From positions 212,152,026 to 212,216,025 of the forward strand of contig VDFB02358134.1 in assembly GCA_007258455.2 (NCBI GenBank): DNA of 64,000 bases. Direction: 5' to 3'. Position numbers and translations under genes: made by a program. The notes under the pieces were generated by a model. It did not search any database and was not told the DNA's origin. It saw only the letters and a program-made list of their open reading frames with translations. The stretch is from Sequoia sempervirens (lineage: Eukaryota > Streptophyta > Pinopsida > Cupressales > Cupressaceae). Shown here piece by piece: positions 22,374 through 34,407 of the stretch (position 1 is its first letter; each line of letters opens with the position of its first letter).

Positions 22374-24691
22374 CTAATTCCTGCCCCTGTCAAAAACCAA
22401 TCTATTGAAATAATTGAATTCCTTCAACCCATTTTTACCTTTTCCATACCATTGCAACATGTATATCCTTCTTCTCACAAGCAAGAATATGTGGATACCC
22501 TTGGAGTCTTCTTGATTACAAGCATTTTTACCAAAACTTTTCTCAATTTTTTTGATTATATCACTGCCAGTGTAATCTTGGTCATTTTGTATTGTATCAG
22601 GCACAAACTGAAAATTTTTATCATCACATGACATATCTTTATACTGAAAAATACATGATTTTCTCTATATTTTATTGTGAAGCTCCATCAAAATACCTTC
22701 CAACTGAACTAGGAATTGTAAGTGTTCATATTCTTTCAAGTAATCAACATCATGATACTCATCTTTATCCCCAACATTTTTTTATCAAATGTGAAACAGT
22801 CATATGAAATGTCCTCGAGGAGTTCACCAATGTGTTGCTTTGTTTGTTCAAGGCCACATTCTAACTCTGTATCAAATGCATCATCAAAATTTTCAGCAAA
22901 AAGTGGATTTTCTCTACACCAATAAGGATCATCATTTATTATCTCTAGTGAAGATGGACGCTCATCAAATAAAGGGTTTTCCCTTACATTTATTTTTGAC
23001 ATAAGAGCCTCAGCCTCCTCATTATGAATATCTAAATCCTTCAAGTCATAATTATCTTTAGAATCACAAAATTCACTAGAAGAGCATACAAATAGACTCT
23101 CAACTTCTTCTACATCTTCTACATGTAACATCTCTGACTCATACTCTAGAAATTCTTCATAGGAAGAGAGTTGTAGCTTCTCAGGAAAACATATGTTTCC
23201 ACTATCATACTTGTCATTTGTAGCAAATAATTCAATCTGTTTCTTATGAGGAAAACCCTAACTATCAGAGGATTGATCATGCTCAATGTTATCATCATTA
23301 TTATTGTAGCAAGGAGACTTATAAATTCTAAAACTAAGTTCAAAATATTCAAATTGATTGCACAATTTTATGTCTTCCATTGGACCACAAGTGCTAGAAT
23401 ATTCAAAAGAATTAAGACCACACATTTCTTTTGCTTTACTGAGGAATTCATTTTCAATATTTTCTATACTCTTTTCTTCTTTATGTGATATCTCATTACT
23501 TAAAACATATGGAGTAGCAAAATCATTACCATTGTAGTTTGAAAACATAGTAGCCTTTTTATGACCATCTCTAATTTTTTCAAAACAAGAAATGTATTCA
23601 CACACTTGGTCAAGCATAACTGGCTTCAATTCCTTTGGTAGAGCACTCAAACTTGGTTCATAAGATTCATAAAATAAATCAATGCACACTAAATTTTCAG
23701 GTCTGTAGCATTCAGGAATTGAAGATAGAGAATTCATAAATCTTGCATAAAGATCATATGATGATTCTCCTTCATGTCTTCTTACATAAGAGAGATCTTG
23801 AACATGGGCTATAGGATTACAAATGCATGCAACTTTTTGAAGATTTGTTTGGGATTCTATGTGATCAACATTATGGGATGATGTGTAAGCTGAAATAATA
23901 GGGGTGTAGGTGATTTCACACTCATCTTTACCTTCTAACTTACATCTCTTATGAACATTTAGTGTCTTAGGGCAGTAAAGACTTGCAGACAAATAATTCC
24001 TTTGCATTCCATATCTTAAATTGTTTTCAATGTTCATGCCCATCCCATATACCTAATACAAAGTTTTAGGATTCTTATCTCTTTGTAAATAGCTCATCTC
24101 ATTATCAAGGACTCCCAAATAAACAACCAAACATACTGCATCACTTAGTACCATACCTTCAGAAATATCCCTCAATTTTTTAGTGAATCTTCGATTAAAT
24201 GTTGGGATTAGCTCATCCTCTTCTTTCTCAATATTCATAAATTTATTAAGCATGGAACTAGCATTGATTCTTTCACCAAATTGCTTTGTGAATATTGCTT
24301 TGAACTCACTCCAAGAACCATTCTCTTACATCTCTTTTCAAAGATTGAACAAATAATCTCATAACCACATCCTCATGATCTATCGCATAGTCATCCAATA
24401 GATTGTTAAATTATTGCAAATGTTTATTTGTTGATTCACACATTGTACCACTAAACTTTGGTAAATATTCCCTAATGTTAGATGGAATAACATTTGGGTA
24501 ACCATTAATTCCAATAAAATTAATAGCTCTATATCTTTCAGAGTTAAAAATTCTCTTACAACCTGACTGGAGTTGATTACAAACCATGGTTGCACTAGGC
24601 ACCATACAAAGGTGTATGTATTGATGATATACTTTCTTATACCCTTACACGCTTTCCATATCAGCATTGTAATTACGAAGGGTACATCCAA
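22374..24691 (-). pseudogene. Gag-like polyprotein of the giant-LTR element
   Basis: Several frames on the minus strand form one decayed protein. At its N terminus are NFIGINGYPNVIPSNIREYL, PKFSG, then DYAIDHEDVVMRLFVQSLKRDVREWF and MLNKFMNIEKEEDELIPTFNRRFTKKL, which fit a Ty3 Gag (retrotrans_gag type). A second Gag-like block (SYDLYARFMNSLSSIPECY...VCIDLFYESYEPSLSALP) and a Ser/Asp/Glu-rich tail with an ENPLF(D/A)E duplication (22736-23131) follow. The last piece (22634-22374) ends FNRLVFDRGRN. No protease, reverse transcriptase or integrase motif was found in the 3.2-kb interior, so the element was non-autonomous. The C-terminal half has no assignment. Confidence 0.7.
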
Positions 24692-25290
24692 GTTATTTTA
24701 TAACATTAAGCCTTTATAATGCAAATTTCTATCTCAATTTGCTTAAGATCTTAAGAATGAATTTATTCAGAAATAATTTATACTTCACCTCATAATAGAT
24801 TTTGCAATCTAGTAATATAGAAGTATATAGAACAAATCACTATCATTCCCTCTCTTAGTGCTTATTCACTTAATATGGAACCAAAATTTTTACGACTTTC
24901 AAATGTGATTTTCATATACAAAACGTATGCTTCTTGAAAACCCAAAATATGAAGAATACTTGGATATATTGCAGTTGTTGTAGATTTTTCTTCTTGATTG
25001 GAAGTATTGTAGATCTGAAATTCTCTTCACATCTTCAATAGGTTCTTTACACAGAGTCACCACCTCTCTTCACAGAGGACTGAACTTCAAGCAATATGAA
25101 GCTCCTTTTAACAATGAATGTTGTTTTTGGTCTTTTCCCACAATAGAGTCACACATAAATTCTTTGACATCACAACAATAGAATCACTTCTAGGTCTGAA
25201 AAGTTCTTAATATCTAAACTAGTTGTCCAGACTTACCAAACTCTTGACTCTTAAGGCTAGATGATCTTCTATCAGAATTTTCTCAAGTTA
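24692..25290 (-). other. 5' leader of the giant-LTR element
   Basis: This AT-rich stretch lies between the Gag-like frame and the primer site. No ORF, RNA gene or clear repeat was seen. Confidence 0.5.
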
Positions 25291-25309
25291 CTCCCTAGCG
25301 AAGTCGTCA
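25291..25309 (-). other. Putative primer-binding site of the giant-LTR element
   Basis: The minus strand reads TGACGACTTCGCTAGGGAG about ten bases inside the LTR end. It resembles the TGGCGACTYYGCTGGGGA sequence that follows the 5' LTR of many plant Ty3 elements of the Tat/Ogre group (recalled, not checked). Confidence 0.55.
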
Positions 25310-25319
25310 TTTCTATTGG

Positions 25320-25660
25320 TGATTTTTCCAACAAAACCTTAGAGTTCTCTAAAGAGTAGCCAACTCCTATAATGAAGAAACTACAAGGTTAGTGCCCAAC
25401 ATAATGAGTAAAGGATTTTGAGGTCTTTACTCCTACACTTTAGGCTCTATAGAACCTAGGAGGACATTCCATATTGTGTTTACATGAGGTGTATCTAGTT
25501 GATAACACCTTTATACACAGATTTATTCCTACATATTGCAAATAGTGTACTTCACTGAAGGTCTGGTAGACCTTTAAGTAGATAATTACCTATTGTCTAG
25601 GAAACAGGGGTAGCTCAAACCCATACCATACTTGAATATATTTTAAATAAATGTTGGTCT
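25320..25660 (-). repeat. Giant LTR, right copy (5' LTR), first part
   Basis: This is homologous to 17173-17511. It is interrupted at 25660 by the Tat element, and the LTR resumes at 41172. Confidence 0.85.
25656..25660. repeat. Target-site duplication of the Tat element (GGTCT), left
   Basis: GGTCT is repeated exactly at 41167-41171. The uninterrupted left giant LTR reads TTGGTCTTATTTTAAG at this site. Confidence 0.95.
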
Positions 25661-26740
25661 TGTGTGGTAAATATGTTAGTATCAAAGTAAAACAATAAAA
25701 GCACACAAATGAAACATTAAACTAAAGAAAGTTGAATAAAATGAAATCAAAGAGAATTCAAACAAAGCTTCTTCAGAACCATTCCATTGTTCTCTATCTC
25801 CAGTGATTCTCTTGAAGCTGCTGCTCTCAGATTGTGTAAGCAAATCTTCTTAGAATGTCAACTTGCAGAACGAGTATGCAAAAAGGGAGAATACTTATCT
25901 ATTCTATATGCTGGTGAAGTGAAATGCTGATATGGATATGCACAAGGGCTGTGGATTATGGATGCTATTGAAACTAAGCTATGAGAATGATTGGCCATGA
26001 TATGCTATGATTCTAAAATCTATGAATGCTAAAATACTATGCTATTGCAAAATTGGTATAGTTTTCCTGTATGAAAGCTTCTATATTTTTCAGAGACCCG
26101 ACAGTCCTTTTTATAGCTTTTTGCAGGCAAGAGCCTGGCTGGCAAAGATCAATGGCTGTGAGATTGTCTGGTAATTTTTAATGGTGAAAGATGGAGAGGT
26201 TGACAGTAAGATGGAAGATGTTGGGAGGTTGGAGAGAAGAATGGATGCTTGTCATCAACCCATGGGAACGAGCTTGCATAGGAACAGAGAAATTAATTTT
26301 CTATTTTGGAAGTTTGTTTCACGGTTGTTGAAGATAATCCAATATTAAATAAATAAATCTAGTTAATTTCATGTGAGTTTGATTTTTGATTTTAGGACTA
26401 TAGAAGACTTAATTAAATATTTGGAATATTTAATTGTGAATAGACTTTAGAAGAATTGATTAAATATGTAGAATATTTAATTATGAATGGATTTAGAAGA
26501 ATATTTAATCTTTATTTGAAAAAAATATTCAAGGCAAGATTATATGATATTTAATATAAATAAATCTTAATGTTTATTTAATTAACTAAGAAATGGATAA
26601 GAAAAATGAAAGAATGAACAATATAAATAAATTAGTTAAATTTATTTATACATAGATTGAATTCAAAGATTTAATTAAATATTAAAAATATTTAATTAAT
26701 TACCAAACTATTGAGATGTGACCATTTTTAGGTGTATACA
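25661..26740 (-). repeat. 3' LTR of the Tat element
   Basis: This 1080-base direct repeat of 40087-41166 has ends TGTGTGG and TATACA. Its left half (as written) is non-coding, and the part near 26340-26700 is very rich in TTTAATTAAATA-type runs. Confidence 0.95.
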
Positions 26741-26757
26741 TTTTGCCCCTCTTTGAA
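26741..26757 (-). other. Polypurine tract of the Tat element
   Basis: On the minus strand TTCAAAGAGGGGCAAAA directly precedes the LTR start TGTATACACC. Confidence 0.85.
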
Positions 26758-27320
26758 GTGATGTGTTTTACGCATTGCTTCAAAGAATTTTGAAATTTTC
26801 TCCAGACGCTGATTGTCGAATGTTGCTAGGTATATGCCCCCGCGAACGATGAATTGATAAGATTTTGATTTTTGGTGATTTTTGAATTTTCAAATTTTTT
26901 TATGGAATTTGTCAATTTTTATGATTTTTAAGATGTCGATTCATCATTCAAAAATGATGATATGAAGAAATTGACGTGGAAAGATGTGAGATGAAAAATT
27001 GATGACCTAGAATGCCCCTTTAATGATAAAATGTGATAAAATGCCACAATTTTTCCTTTAAATAGGTTAAAAATGTCATTTTCCTTGTCATTTTCCCATT
27101 TTAACCTAGTCAAAATTGTAATTTTTGAGCTCTGGAGTGAGAAAAATGGCACTTCCTATCCACCAGCATCGTTTCGAGCGCATCTAACGACATCAACGAC
27201 CGACGTACCATGGACCTGCAATATGTACCTCTTTAAACTTTTGTGATTTGAAAATTTTTTGTTTAGGACACGTTTCCCAACCCTTTTGTAGGTTTAAGTA
27301 TTCTTTTAGCACTTTTTTTT
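26758..27320 (+). other. Spacer between the polypurine tract and the PMD leader repeats
   Basis: No ORF supported on either strand was found. For the plus-strand PMD ORF this would be the upstream region. I see no certain TATA box. Confidence 0.4.
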
Positions 27321-27325
27321 ATTTC

Positions 27326-27465
27326 TATAGCACCCATTATGAGTTTTATAGTGCCTATGATGTTGTAGCACCTATTAGAATTTCTATAGCGCCCATAAGG
27401 TTTTTTTGCAGCGCCTATGATTGTGTAGCGCCCATTAGGATTTCCATAGCACCCATGATTGTGTG
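27326..27465 (+). repeat. Array of AGCGCCCAT-type units upstream of the PMD ORF
   Basis: Seven units of the form (T)ATAGCRCCYATTAG occur with AGY starting at 27329, 27350, 27367, 27388, 27410, 27427 and 27448. The spacing alternates about 21 and 17, a higher-order period of about 38 bases. The same unit occurs on the opposite strand at 39790-39965, in the leader of the Gag transcript. Confidence 0.85.
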
Positions 27466-27504
27466 ATAATTTTGTTCCCAAGGTTGTTGGAAAATAAAGA
27501 GTAG

Positions 27505-27715
27505 CTAATAAATTTGCTTTCAAGTTGTGAAAAACAAATAGTTGTTGATAAGTTTGCTTCTAAGGTTGTTAAAAACAAATAAGATTGTGATAAATTTGCT
27601 TTCCATGAAAATAAAAAACAAATATGTTGATATGTTTGCTTCTAAAGTTGTTAAAAACAAACATGATTTGATAAATCTGCTTTCCATGATGATGAAAAAC
27701 AAATAGTTTAATTGA
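27505..27715 (+). repeat. ~41-bp degenerate tandem repeat, five copies
   Basis: The unit GATAARTTTGCTTYYAARGT...AAAAACAAAT starts near 27507, 27547, 27589, 27629 and 27670. Two subtypes alternate (GCTTCTAAGGTTGTT and GCTTTCCATGAAAAT), giving an 82-base higher-order period. It lies just before the PMD ORF. Confidence 0.85.
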
Positions 27716-27782
27716 TGTGTCATGATTAATTGATTTTGATATTGTTTGGTCTTGATGTTCTCGTCCTATTCAATAGGAGAGA

Positions 27783-29705
27783 TTGGGTGTTTTGCAGCTA
27801 CAGGAGACATTCCCAAGGACATGGAGTTTGATTCCACAGCTTGTTCAGGCAGATCGAGATGTGATCGAGGCATGTGGATTGACCTCGTTGCTTGACATGC
27901 CTGAGGTGCGCCTCAACAGGGGTCTATTAACAGCACTTGCAGAGAGGTGGCGCAGTGACACAAACACCTTTCACTTGGCGATAGGAGAGATTACCGTGAC
28001 TCCTGAGGACGTGTATCGTATCTTGAGGATCCCAGTGATGGGGGAGATAGTGAGGTTTCATGGCTGAGAGGCGGGAGGCACTAATGCTTTGAGGAGGATT
28101 TTCAGAGATGATCATATTGCTGGATATTTCATCTCATGGGGCAAGATTGCAGATTCATATGCACCCTTGCCCTCTGTACTTGCAAGCTTTATTGGAGGTG
28201 TGTTATGCCCCAACCATAGGTCGAAGGGATTTGCAGTCGCATGGGGTTGTGTACTCCAGAGGATGGTGATGCAGGGCACACGTTATGCTTGGGGATCATG
28301 CATGCTTGCACATTTGTATGATGAGCTACATCACATTGTATAAGGCGGAGGTTGTAGTTTTGCAATTGGTTGTTTGTTGTTACAGATATGGACATGGGAG
28401 CATTTTGCTGTCATGCAACCATTGACTCGAGGACGGCGGCTGGCTAGTCGGCCATACAGATTCAGATATGCAAATATCATTACTCAGCCAAGGCTGGGTA
28501 AATTAGATCATTGGCAACGTCTTCTAGATGATTTGCATACAGTTTGCTGGCGACCCTATGTAGATTGTGAGGGATGGCCAGAGGATGCTAGGGAGATACC
28601 CTATGTGTTTACCACCAGATATCTTATTGGCTGGACACTTGGGATTATTGAGAGATTTCTTGTTGGTCGGGTGTGTCGATAGTTTGGTTGGCCTCAAGGT
28701 ATGCCCATGGGTTCTACTATTTATGCGCGCCGACAGTAGGAGGTCATAGTGTAGGGTCCACAGATTTCATATGATGCAGCAGTGGCAAAGTTTACCAGTT
28801 TGGGAGCTCAGATGTGGGACTATAGACCCGATATTCTTGATGGAGGGATGATGATAGCGTATGGTCAATATGTGTTCGATCATCCTACGCCATGACTATT
28901 TGATCCTAATGAGCCTATCCCTGTTGCAAAGGAGAGACCACAGATAGGTGATCATAGGTGACAGTGAGAAGCAGCTGTAGAGAGTGATGACTCCAAGGAG
29001 GATGATGATGAGTCAGATGATGATGGAGATAGCAGTGATGAGGAGAGTGAGGGTGACAGTATTGGGGGTAGTGGTGGTGGTAGAGGTGGCAGAGGTGGTA
29101 GAGGTGGTATAGGTGGTTGTAGAGGTGGTAGAGGTGGCAGAGGTGGACCACGGATGAGACACACAATTTTGTCATCTTCTATAGATCCTGTAGTATCAGC
29201 TCCATCGTCATCAGCAGATCCAGCATCATCGAGTTAGATAGCAACTTAGCAGGGTAGGGTGCATAGTTTTCTGAGTCAGTTATTATAGGTATAGACCTTA
29301 GCTACACAGTTATAGGGATAGATGACAGCAGTGACAGCCGAGAGAGATATAGCTCGACAACGAGGTGAGGAGGCCATGGCTCTAGCTAAGAGTCTACAGA
29401 GAGTAGCAGCAGGTACCTCGATTGGTGACATGATGAGAGAGCTGACCAAAGCCACCTGAGAGGCAGAGTTCTATAGGACCAGGTATCATGATGCAGTGCC
29501 ACCTGAGCAGAGAATGAGTTATACACAATCTCGGTCTACTCATAGTCGCTCTCAGGCTACCAGCAGGGGTGTATCATAGGCATTACCTCTAGGAGGTCCA
29601 TCAGGGGTAGGTGGAGCAGGTCCATTAGGTGTAGGTGGGACAAGTCCATCAGGTGTAGGTGGGATAGGTCCCAGACCAGCACCGTCAGAGGATAGCACTG
29701 CATAG
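27783..29705 (+). pseudogene. Antisense plant mobile domain (PMD) ORF of the Tat element
   Basis: One reading frame of 641 codons from the ATG at 27783 to TAG at 29703-29705 shows no indel-type frame break but about 16 internal stops (first at 28065, 28341, 28680). Residues 1-310 match the plant mobile domain (aminotransferase-like, PF10536, as in MAIN/MAIL1): TALAERWRSDTNTFHLAIGE, ITVTPEDVYRILRIPVMG, LAHLYDELHHIV, LLLQIWTWEHFAVMQP. Then come an acidic run (DDSKEDDDESDDDGDSSDEE), an RGG-rich run at 29063-29150, a helical MTAVTAERDIARQRGEEA part and a Gly/Pro repeat tail. Base composition is visibly GC-richer than the flanks. PMD proteins act in plant nuclei in silencing and genome stability, and PMD ORFs are known from plant Ty3 elements. 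It lies between integrase and the 3' LTR, opposite to gag-pol. Confidence 0.85.
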
Positions 29706-31191
29706 TGCTTTTTGTATGATGTTTTATCATTATGAGTCATTTGTATACACACTGATATGATCCCATTTTTGATGATGTAACCCCTTTGTACATTTTGACA
29801 TTCATTTTTGAGATATATGATATGCAGCGATGATTTATGATGAGTGCATCAATTTTCTATATACATGATGTCTCATGTGATGGTATCTTAATTTTATGCT
29901 TATGATGTATATGTATGCATGATTTTAGATATGAAAACGCAAGTGCAATATTATGATATGATTACAATCTATTGATGAATGAATATGAATGTGAATGTGA
30001 AATGATGGATAGTACAATTCATGAATGTTTTGATTATGATGTATTATTTGTTTGTGAATGTCAAAATGTACTCAGTCATTTATTCAAAAAGATATGAAAC
30101 ATTTGATACTTCGCCAGCTTTTTGGAAAATCTATAAATGCAAAAATGCAGATTCTAAAATGAATGTAATCTATACTAACCATGCAGGGTATCTGTACAAT
30201 ATTGCCATTCTGAGAGCTTATTTGTGCTTTTTGTATCATCATAGAGCATTGAAATGTTGAAAGTTAATACAAGCATCAAAGGGTATGTTAGCACCAGTGA
30301 TGACCTGAGTATTGCTTTCATGATTTTTAATATAGAAAGATAATACAAGCATCTAGGTATAATTGAACCGAGATGACTTGAGTATGGCTTGCATAAATAA
30401 TCAAGAGTTAATCTATTTCCCATGAAAATTCTGAAATGTCATCAATGATACGTAGTAGAGCATGTCTCGCGACCAATTTGCATAGTACTAATGATTTCCT
30501 CGCAAACAACGGACAAAGAAAAATCATACTCCCTCCTTGCTTTTCTAGTTCAGTACATCATCGAATTGCTCCAAAGATATGATAGAAATTCAACCAACAA
30601 TTCAAATTTTTCCTAAAGTATTTCAAACATTATTCAAATTAAGATCATCCAACTTGGTTATCAACATTGATGTTTGTGTTTTGATTAATGTTGTTTTGAC
30701 CATGTTGTTTGATTTCATTGGCATTGAGTGATCATTTTGATGTTGTGGTTGATTTGATGTGTCAATGGATGTTCTATTTTGCAAACTGTCATTTGTCTAT
30801 TTGTGATATTCTAAAAGTTCATTGCCCCTTGCTTGTTTAGTCTATGTTTCTGCCCCTAGTGTAAACACAACCTAAATATGATGTATATGTACAAATTTCA
30901 TCATGCCATGCACAAGGATTCTCGTTGTATGATATGGATATGATAGATATGTACAAATGATAGACATGGATAGATGATGCTATTATGCAAATGCAAGACA
31001 TAAGCTAATAGATAGAGGAGTCCATTTTGATCACAAGTAGCACCTGTTTGCCAGGTTTTCATCACTTGTTTTTATTGCACTTTTTTAGGACTTTTCTGAT
31101 TTTTATGGATTTTTTTTAGGATTTTTTCTAATTTTTTTGTATTTTTTCAGGACTTTTTTCTGATTTTTTTGTATTTTTGAGTTTTGATGAT
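29706..31191. other. Non-coding spacer between the PMD ORF and the integrase end
   Basis: About 1.5 kb is AT-rich and without supported genes. It contains ATGAT-rich simple sequence (29740-30010) and a TTTTTNGGACTTTTTTCTGATTTTT repeat (31075-31180). It could hold the termination sites of the two convergent transcripts (pol and PMD). Confidence 0.5.
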
Positions 31192-32250
31192 TCAAACATA
31201 GAACTTCTTCAAATGAATGTAGTTAATCAGCTCTTCAAAAAGGTCCCCTTTTGATGTAGATAACTGATATGCCCCAGAACCGTATGCTGCAATGATGATA
31301 AATGGACCAAGCCAATTTGGTTCAAATTTTCCTTTCTTTTCTCTATCTTGCTAATTGTGTGGATTTTCTTTCAAGACTAAGTCACCTACTTGAAATTTTT
31401 GTGGTTTAACTCTGTGATTGTAGCTACGGGACATAATCTATTGATAACCCTTCAAATGATCAGTTGCATGTTGACGTCTTTCATCTAACAATTCTAGCTC
31501 TTGCAGACAAGATACTCTATAGTCTTCATCATTTATCAATCCCTTGAGTGAGACTTGAAGCGAAGGTATTTCAACTTCCAATGGTAAGATTGCTTCTGTT
31601 CCATATACCAAGGCATATGGGGTAGCTCTCGTTGGTGTGCGAATACTGATTCTATATGCCCACAAAGCTGGATTTAACTGGACATGCCAATCACGACCAG
31701 CATCATTTACCGTTTTCTTCAAGATTTTCAAGATTGTTTTGTTTGAAGCTTCTACTTGACCATTGCCTTGTGGATAATAAGGTGTAGAAAACCTGTGTTG
31801 GATGTGAAATCTTTCACAAAGATCGTCAACATCCTGATTCTTGAAAGGCCTTCCATTATCAGTGATTATAGAATTAGGAATTCCATATCGGCAGATAATG
31901 TAATTCAGGATAAATGAAGAGATTTGTTTACCGGTCACAGTTGTCAAAGAACAGCTTCGATCCATTTTGTAAAATACTCCGTAGCTGTGATGATGAAGGA
32001 TAAATTTTTCCAACAAGATCTAGTCCCCATTGAGAAAAAGGCCATGTTGGAGTGAAAGGCTACAGTTCCTATGCATGTGCATGAATAAGATTCCCATGGA
32101 TCTAGAATTTAGAACACTTTTTGACAAAAGTAAAAGATTCTTTCTCCATGGTAGGCCAATAATATCCCATTCTAACAAGTTTCTTGGCTCAGGTCAAACT
32201 GCTTGAATGAGTTCCACAAATACCACCATAAACCTCTTGTAAGGCTTGCT
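31192..32250 (-). pseudogene. Tat element integrase
   Basis: The zinc-binding N terminus (EVYGGICGTHSSSL ... KLVRMGYYWPTMEK) lies around 32130-32250. The first catalytic Asp is in WGLDLVGKIYPSSS, in another frame from the following core. That core (ORF 32016-31438) keeps Asp in IITDNGRPF and Glu in PQGNGQVEASN, then AYRISIRTPTRATPYALVYG. The C-terminal part continues through a stop at 31437 as VKPQKFQVGDLVL, KFEPNWLGPF and GAYQLSTSKG, ending HLKKFYV at 31192. The frameshift at about 31985 and stops make it non-functional. Integrase after RNase H is the Ty3 order. Confidence 0.9.
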
Positions 32251-33174
32251 CAAATTCGTCACGTTCAAGACATCGAAGGAGTGTACCATCAAGACCACAT
32301 CGGTAAAGGATATTAGCGATCAAGGTAGAATGGGATGATTGGCGTATGAAATTCTTTTTTTGGTTTTGGGATAAGTTCGGAGGTAAGATATTATCTTTCA
32401 AATAGGTATAAGTCTTACCATATAAAGGTGAATCACAACCGGTTAAATGACATATGAATTTGGTCTCAGGATTATCATAGGCAGGAGAAAACAATTGTTC
32501 CACCAAGAACTCGTACCATTTTTGATTTTCTGATAATTGTAACAAGGAAGCGATTGTAGCCATTGCATCTGCAGCTTTATTATCAATCCTTGGGATTTGT
32601 GAAAACTTAATTGTCACAAAATAATTTTTAAAATCATCCACCATGTTCTTGTAAGGTAACAACTTATCATCATTAGTTTGATAATCATCATTGATTTGAT
32701 TAATGACTAGCTATGAATCACCGTAGACTTGCAATTCTGTAATCCGCCAGTCCAATGCTATCTTTATTCCTGTGAGCAATGCTTCATATTCAGCTATGTT
32801 ATTTGTGTAGGGAAACATCAACTGATATGATTTTGGAATGGTATGTCCTTCAGGTGTGACAAAAAAATCCCTGCCCCTGAGCCATGTTGCATGTAGGATC
32901 CATCAAAGTACAATGTCCATGATTTCTTAATTGTTGGTGTGAAGACATCTGCATCAGGAAATTCAATGTGCATTGGGTTTTCTTCTTGTAAAGGTGCTTC
33001 ATCCAATTGATCTATGATAACCTGTCCTTTTATGGCTCTTCGATCTACATAGTGAATGTCAAACTCACTTAAGATCATTACCCATTTTGCAAGTCTTCCT
33101 GTTAAGGTAGCCTTGCTTAAGAGGTATTTTAGTGGATCGATTTTGGTTATCAGCTTAACTGTATGAGCCAACAT
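32251..33174 (-). pseudogene. Tat element second (archaeal-type) RNase H and connection
   Basis: The ORF at 33174-32818 has LTGRLAKWVMILSEFDIHYV (end of the first RNase H), then WTLYFDGSYMQHGSGAGIFL with the first catalytic Asp of a second RNase H. After a frame break come EYEALLTGIKIAL with Glu and ELQVYGDS with Asp. ORF 32662-32189 carries SQIPRIDNKAADAMATIASL. This extra domain places the element in the Tat lineage. A stop follows YGDS, and at least two frame breaks are present. Confidence 0.88.
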
Positions 33175-33180
33175 ATAGTG

Positions 33181-34407
33181 TCACAACTTTTTGGAAGCAA
33201 ACACTACTGCTAGACAAGCTTTTTCAATGAAAGTGTAGTTTAGTTCATGACTTGTTAATGTTCTACTGATATAGTATATGGCTCTTTCTTTGCCTATAGA
33301 ATCCTCCTGCGCAAGTAATGCTCCCAAAGATACTTCTGTTGCTGAAATATAGAGTATAAGAGGCTCTCCTGGAATTGGTGGAATCAAAATTGGCGGATTC
33401 ACAAGATATTGCTTGATCTGATTGAATGTTGCTTCACACTTTTCCTCCCATTTGAATGGCACATTTTTATGCAATAGATGTGTAAATGGTAAACTTTTGT
33501 CTGCCAATTGAGCTATAAACCTCCTGATGGATTGTAGTCGTCCTTGTAGTGATCGAAGCTGACTAATATTTTGTGGTGGGGGCATGTCCACTATAGCTTG
33601 TACTTTTTCTGGATCAACCTTGATGCCCTTTTCTGAAACAATGTATCCCAGAAGTTTTCCAGATTTAACGCCGAAAACACATTTCTTTGGATTGAGTCGA
33701 ACATTGAACTTATCCATTCTGACAAAGATTTTTGACAAAATTTCAAGATGTCCTTCTCTTGTGTTAGATTTGGCCAATAAGTCATCCACATAGTCTTCCA
33801 TGAATGTATGCATCATGTCATGGAAAATGGTGGTCATTGCTCTTTGATACGTCGCTCCTACATTTTTAAGCCCAAATGGCATGATATTCCAACAATAGGT
33901 ACCCCAAGGGCACGTGAATGTTGTTTTATCTTGATCCTCTGGTGCAATCTTTATCTGGTTGTATCCTGAAAATCTATCCATTAATGAATACATTTCATGA
34001 CTAGTAGTTAAATCAACAATCATATCTATGTTTGGCAAAGGGAAGTCATCTTTGGGACATGCTTTGTTCAAATCTCTGAAATATGTACAAATTCTAATCC
34101 TTCCATCTGGCTTTGAAACAAGTACAATATTGGAAATCCATTTTGTATAATCAATAGTCCGAATGAATCCAACATATAAGAGCTTCTTTAACTCTTCTTT
34201 AACCAACAATGCAACATGTGGATGGATTTTTATGAGTTTTTGCTTCACATGTTTTTCCCCTGCATGTATAGATAAATGATGCATTATCAGATTAGGATCT
34301 AACCCTGGGATATCGACATATGACCAAGCAAAATTGATTTGATTCTCCTTCAAGAACTCCATGAATTTCAATACTTCCTCCATTGTTAATGATGCTGCAA
34401 GTTGCAA
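33181..34407 (-). pseudogene. Tat element reverse transcriptase and first RNase H
   Basis: A 408-codon open frame holds the complete reverse transcriptase: YTKWISNIVLVSKPDGRIRI, LNKACPKDDFPLPNID, MYSLMDRFSGYNQIKIAPED (first Asp), MPFGLKNVGATYQRAM, catalytic YVDDLLAKS, CVFGVKSGKLLGYIVSEKGI, then the thumb and connection. The first RNase H follows as LILYISATEVSLGALLAQ, where the usual catalytic Asp of the TDAS-type motif is Ser. It ends at a stop after FASKKL instead of continuing to 33174. The length and motif set are normal for Ty3. Confidence 0.93.

Noticed and set aside
28915..29175. Minus-strand ORFs rich in His, Leu, Tyr or Pro
   Set aside because: They are the antisense shadows of the RGG and acidic runs of the PMD ORF and have no independent support.
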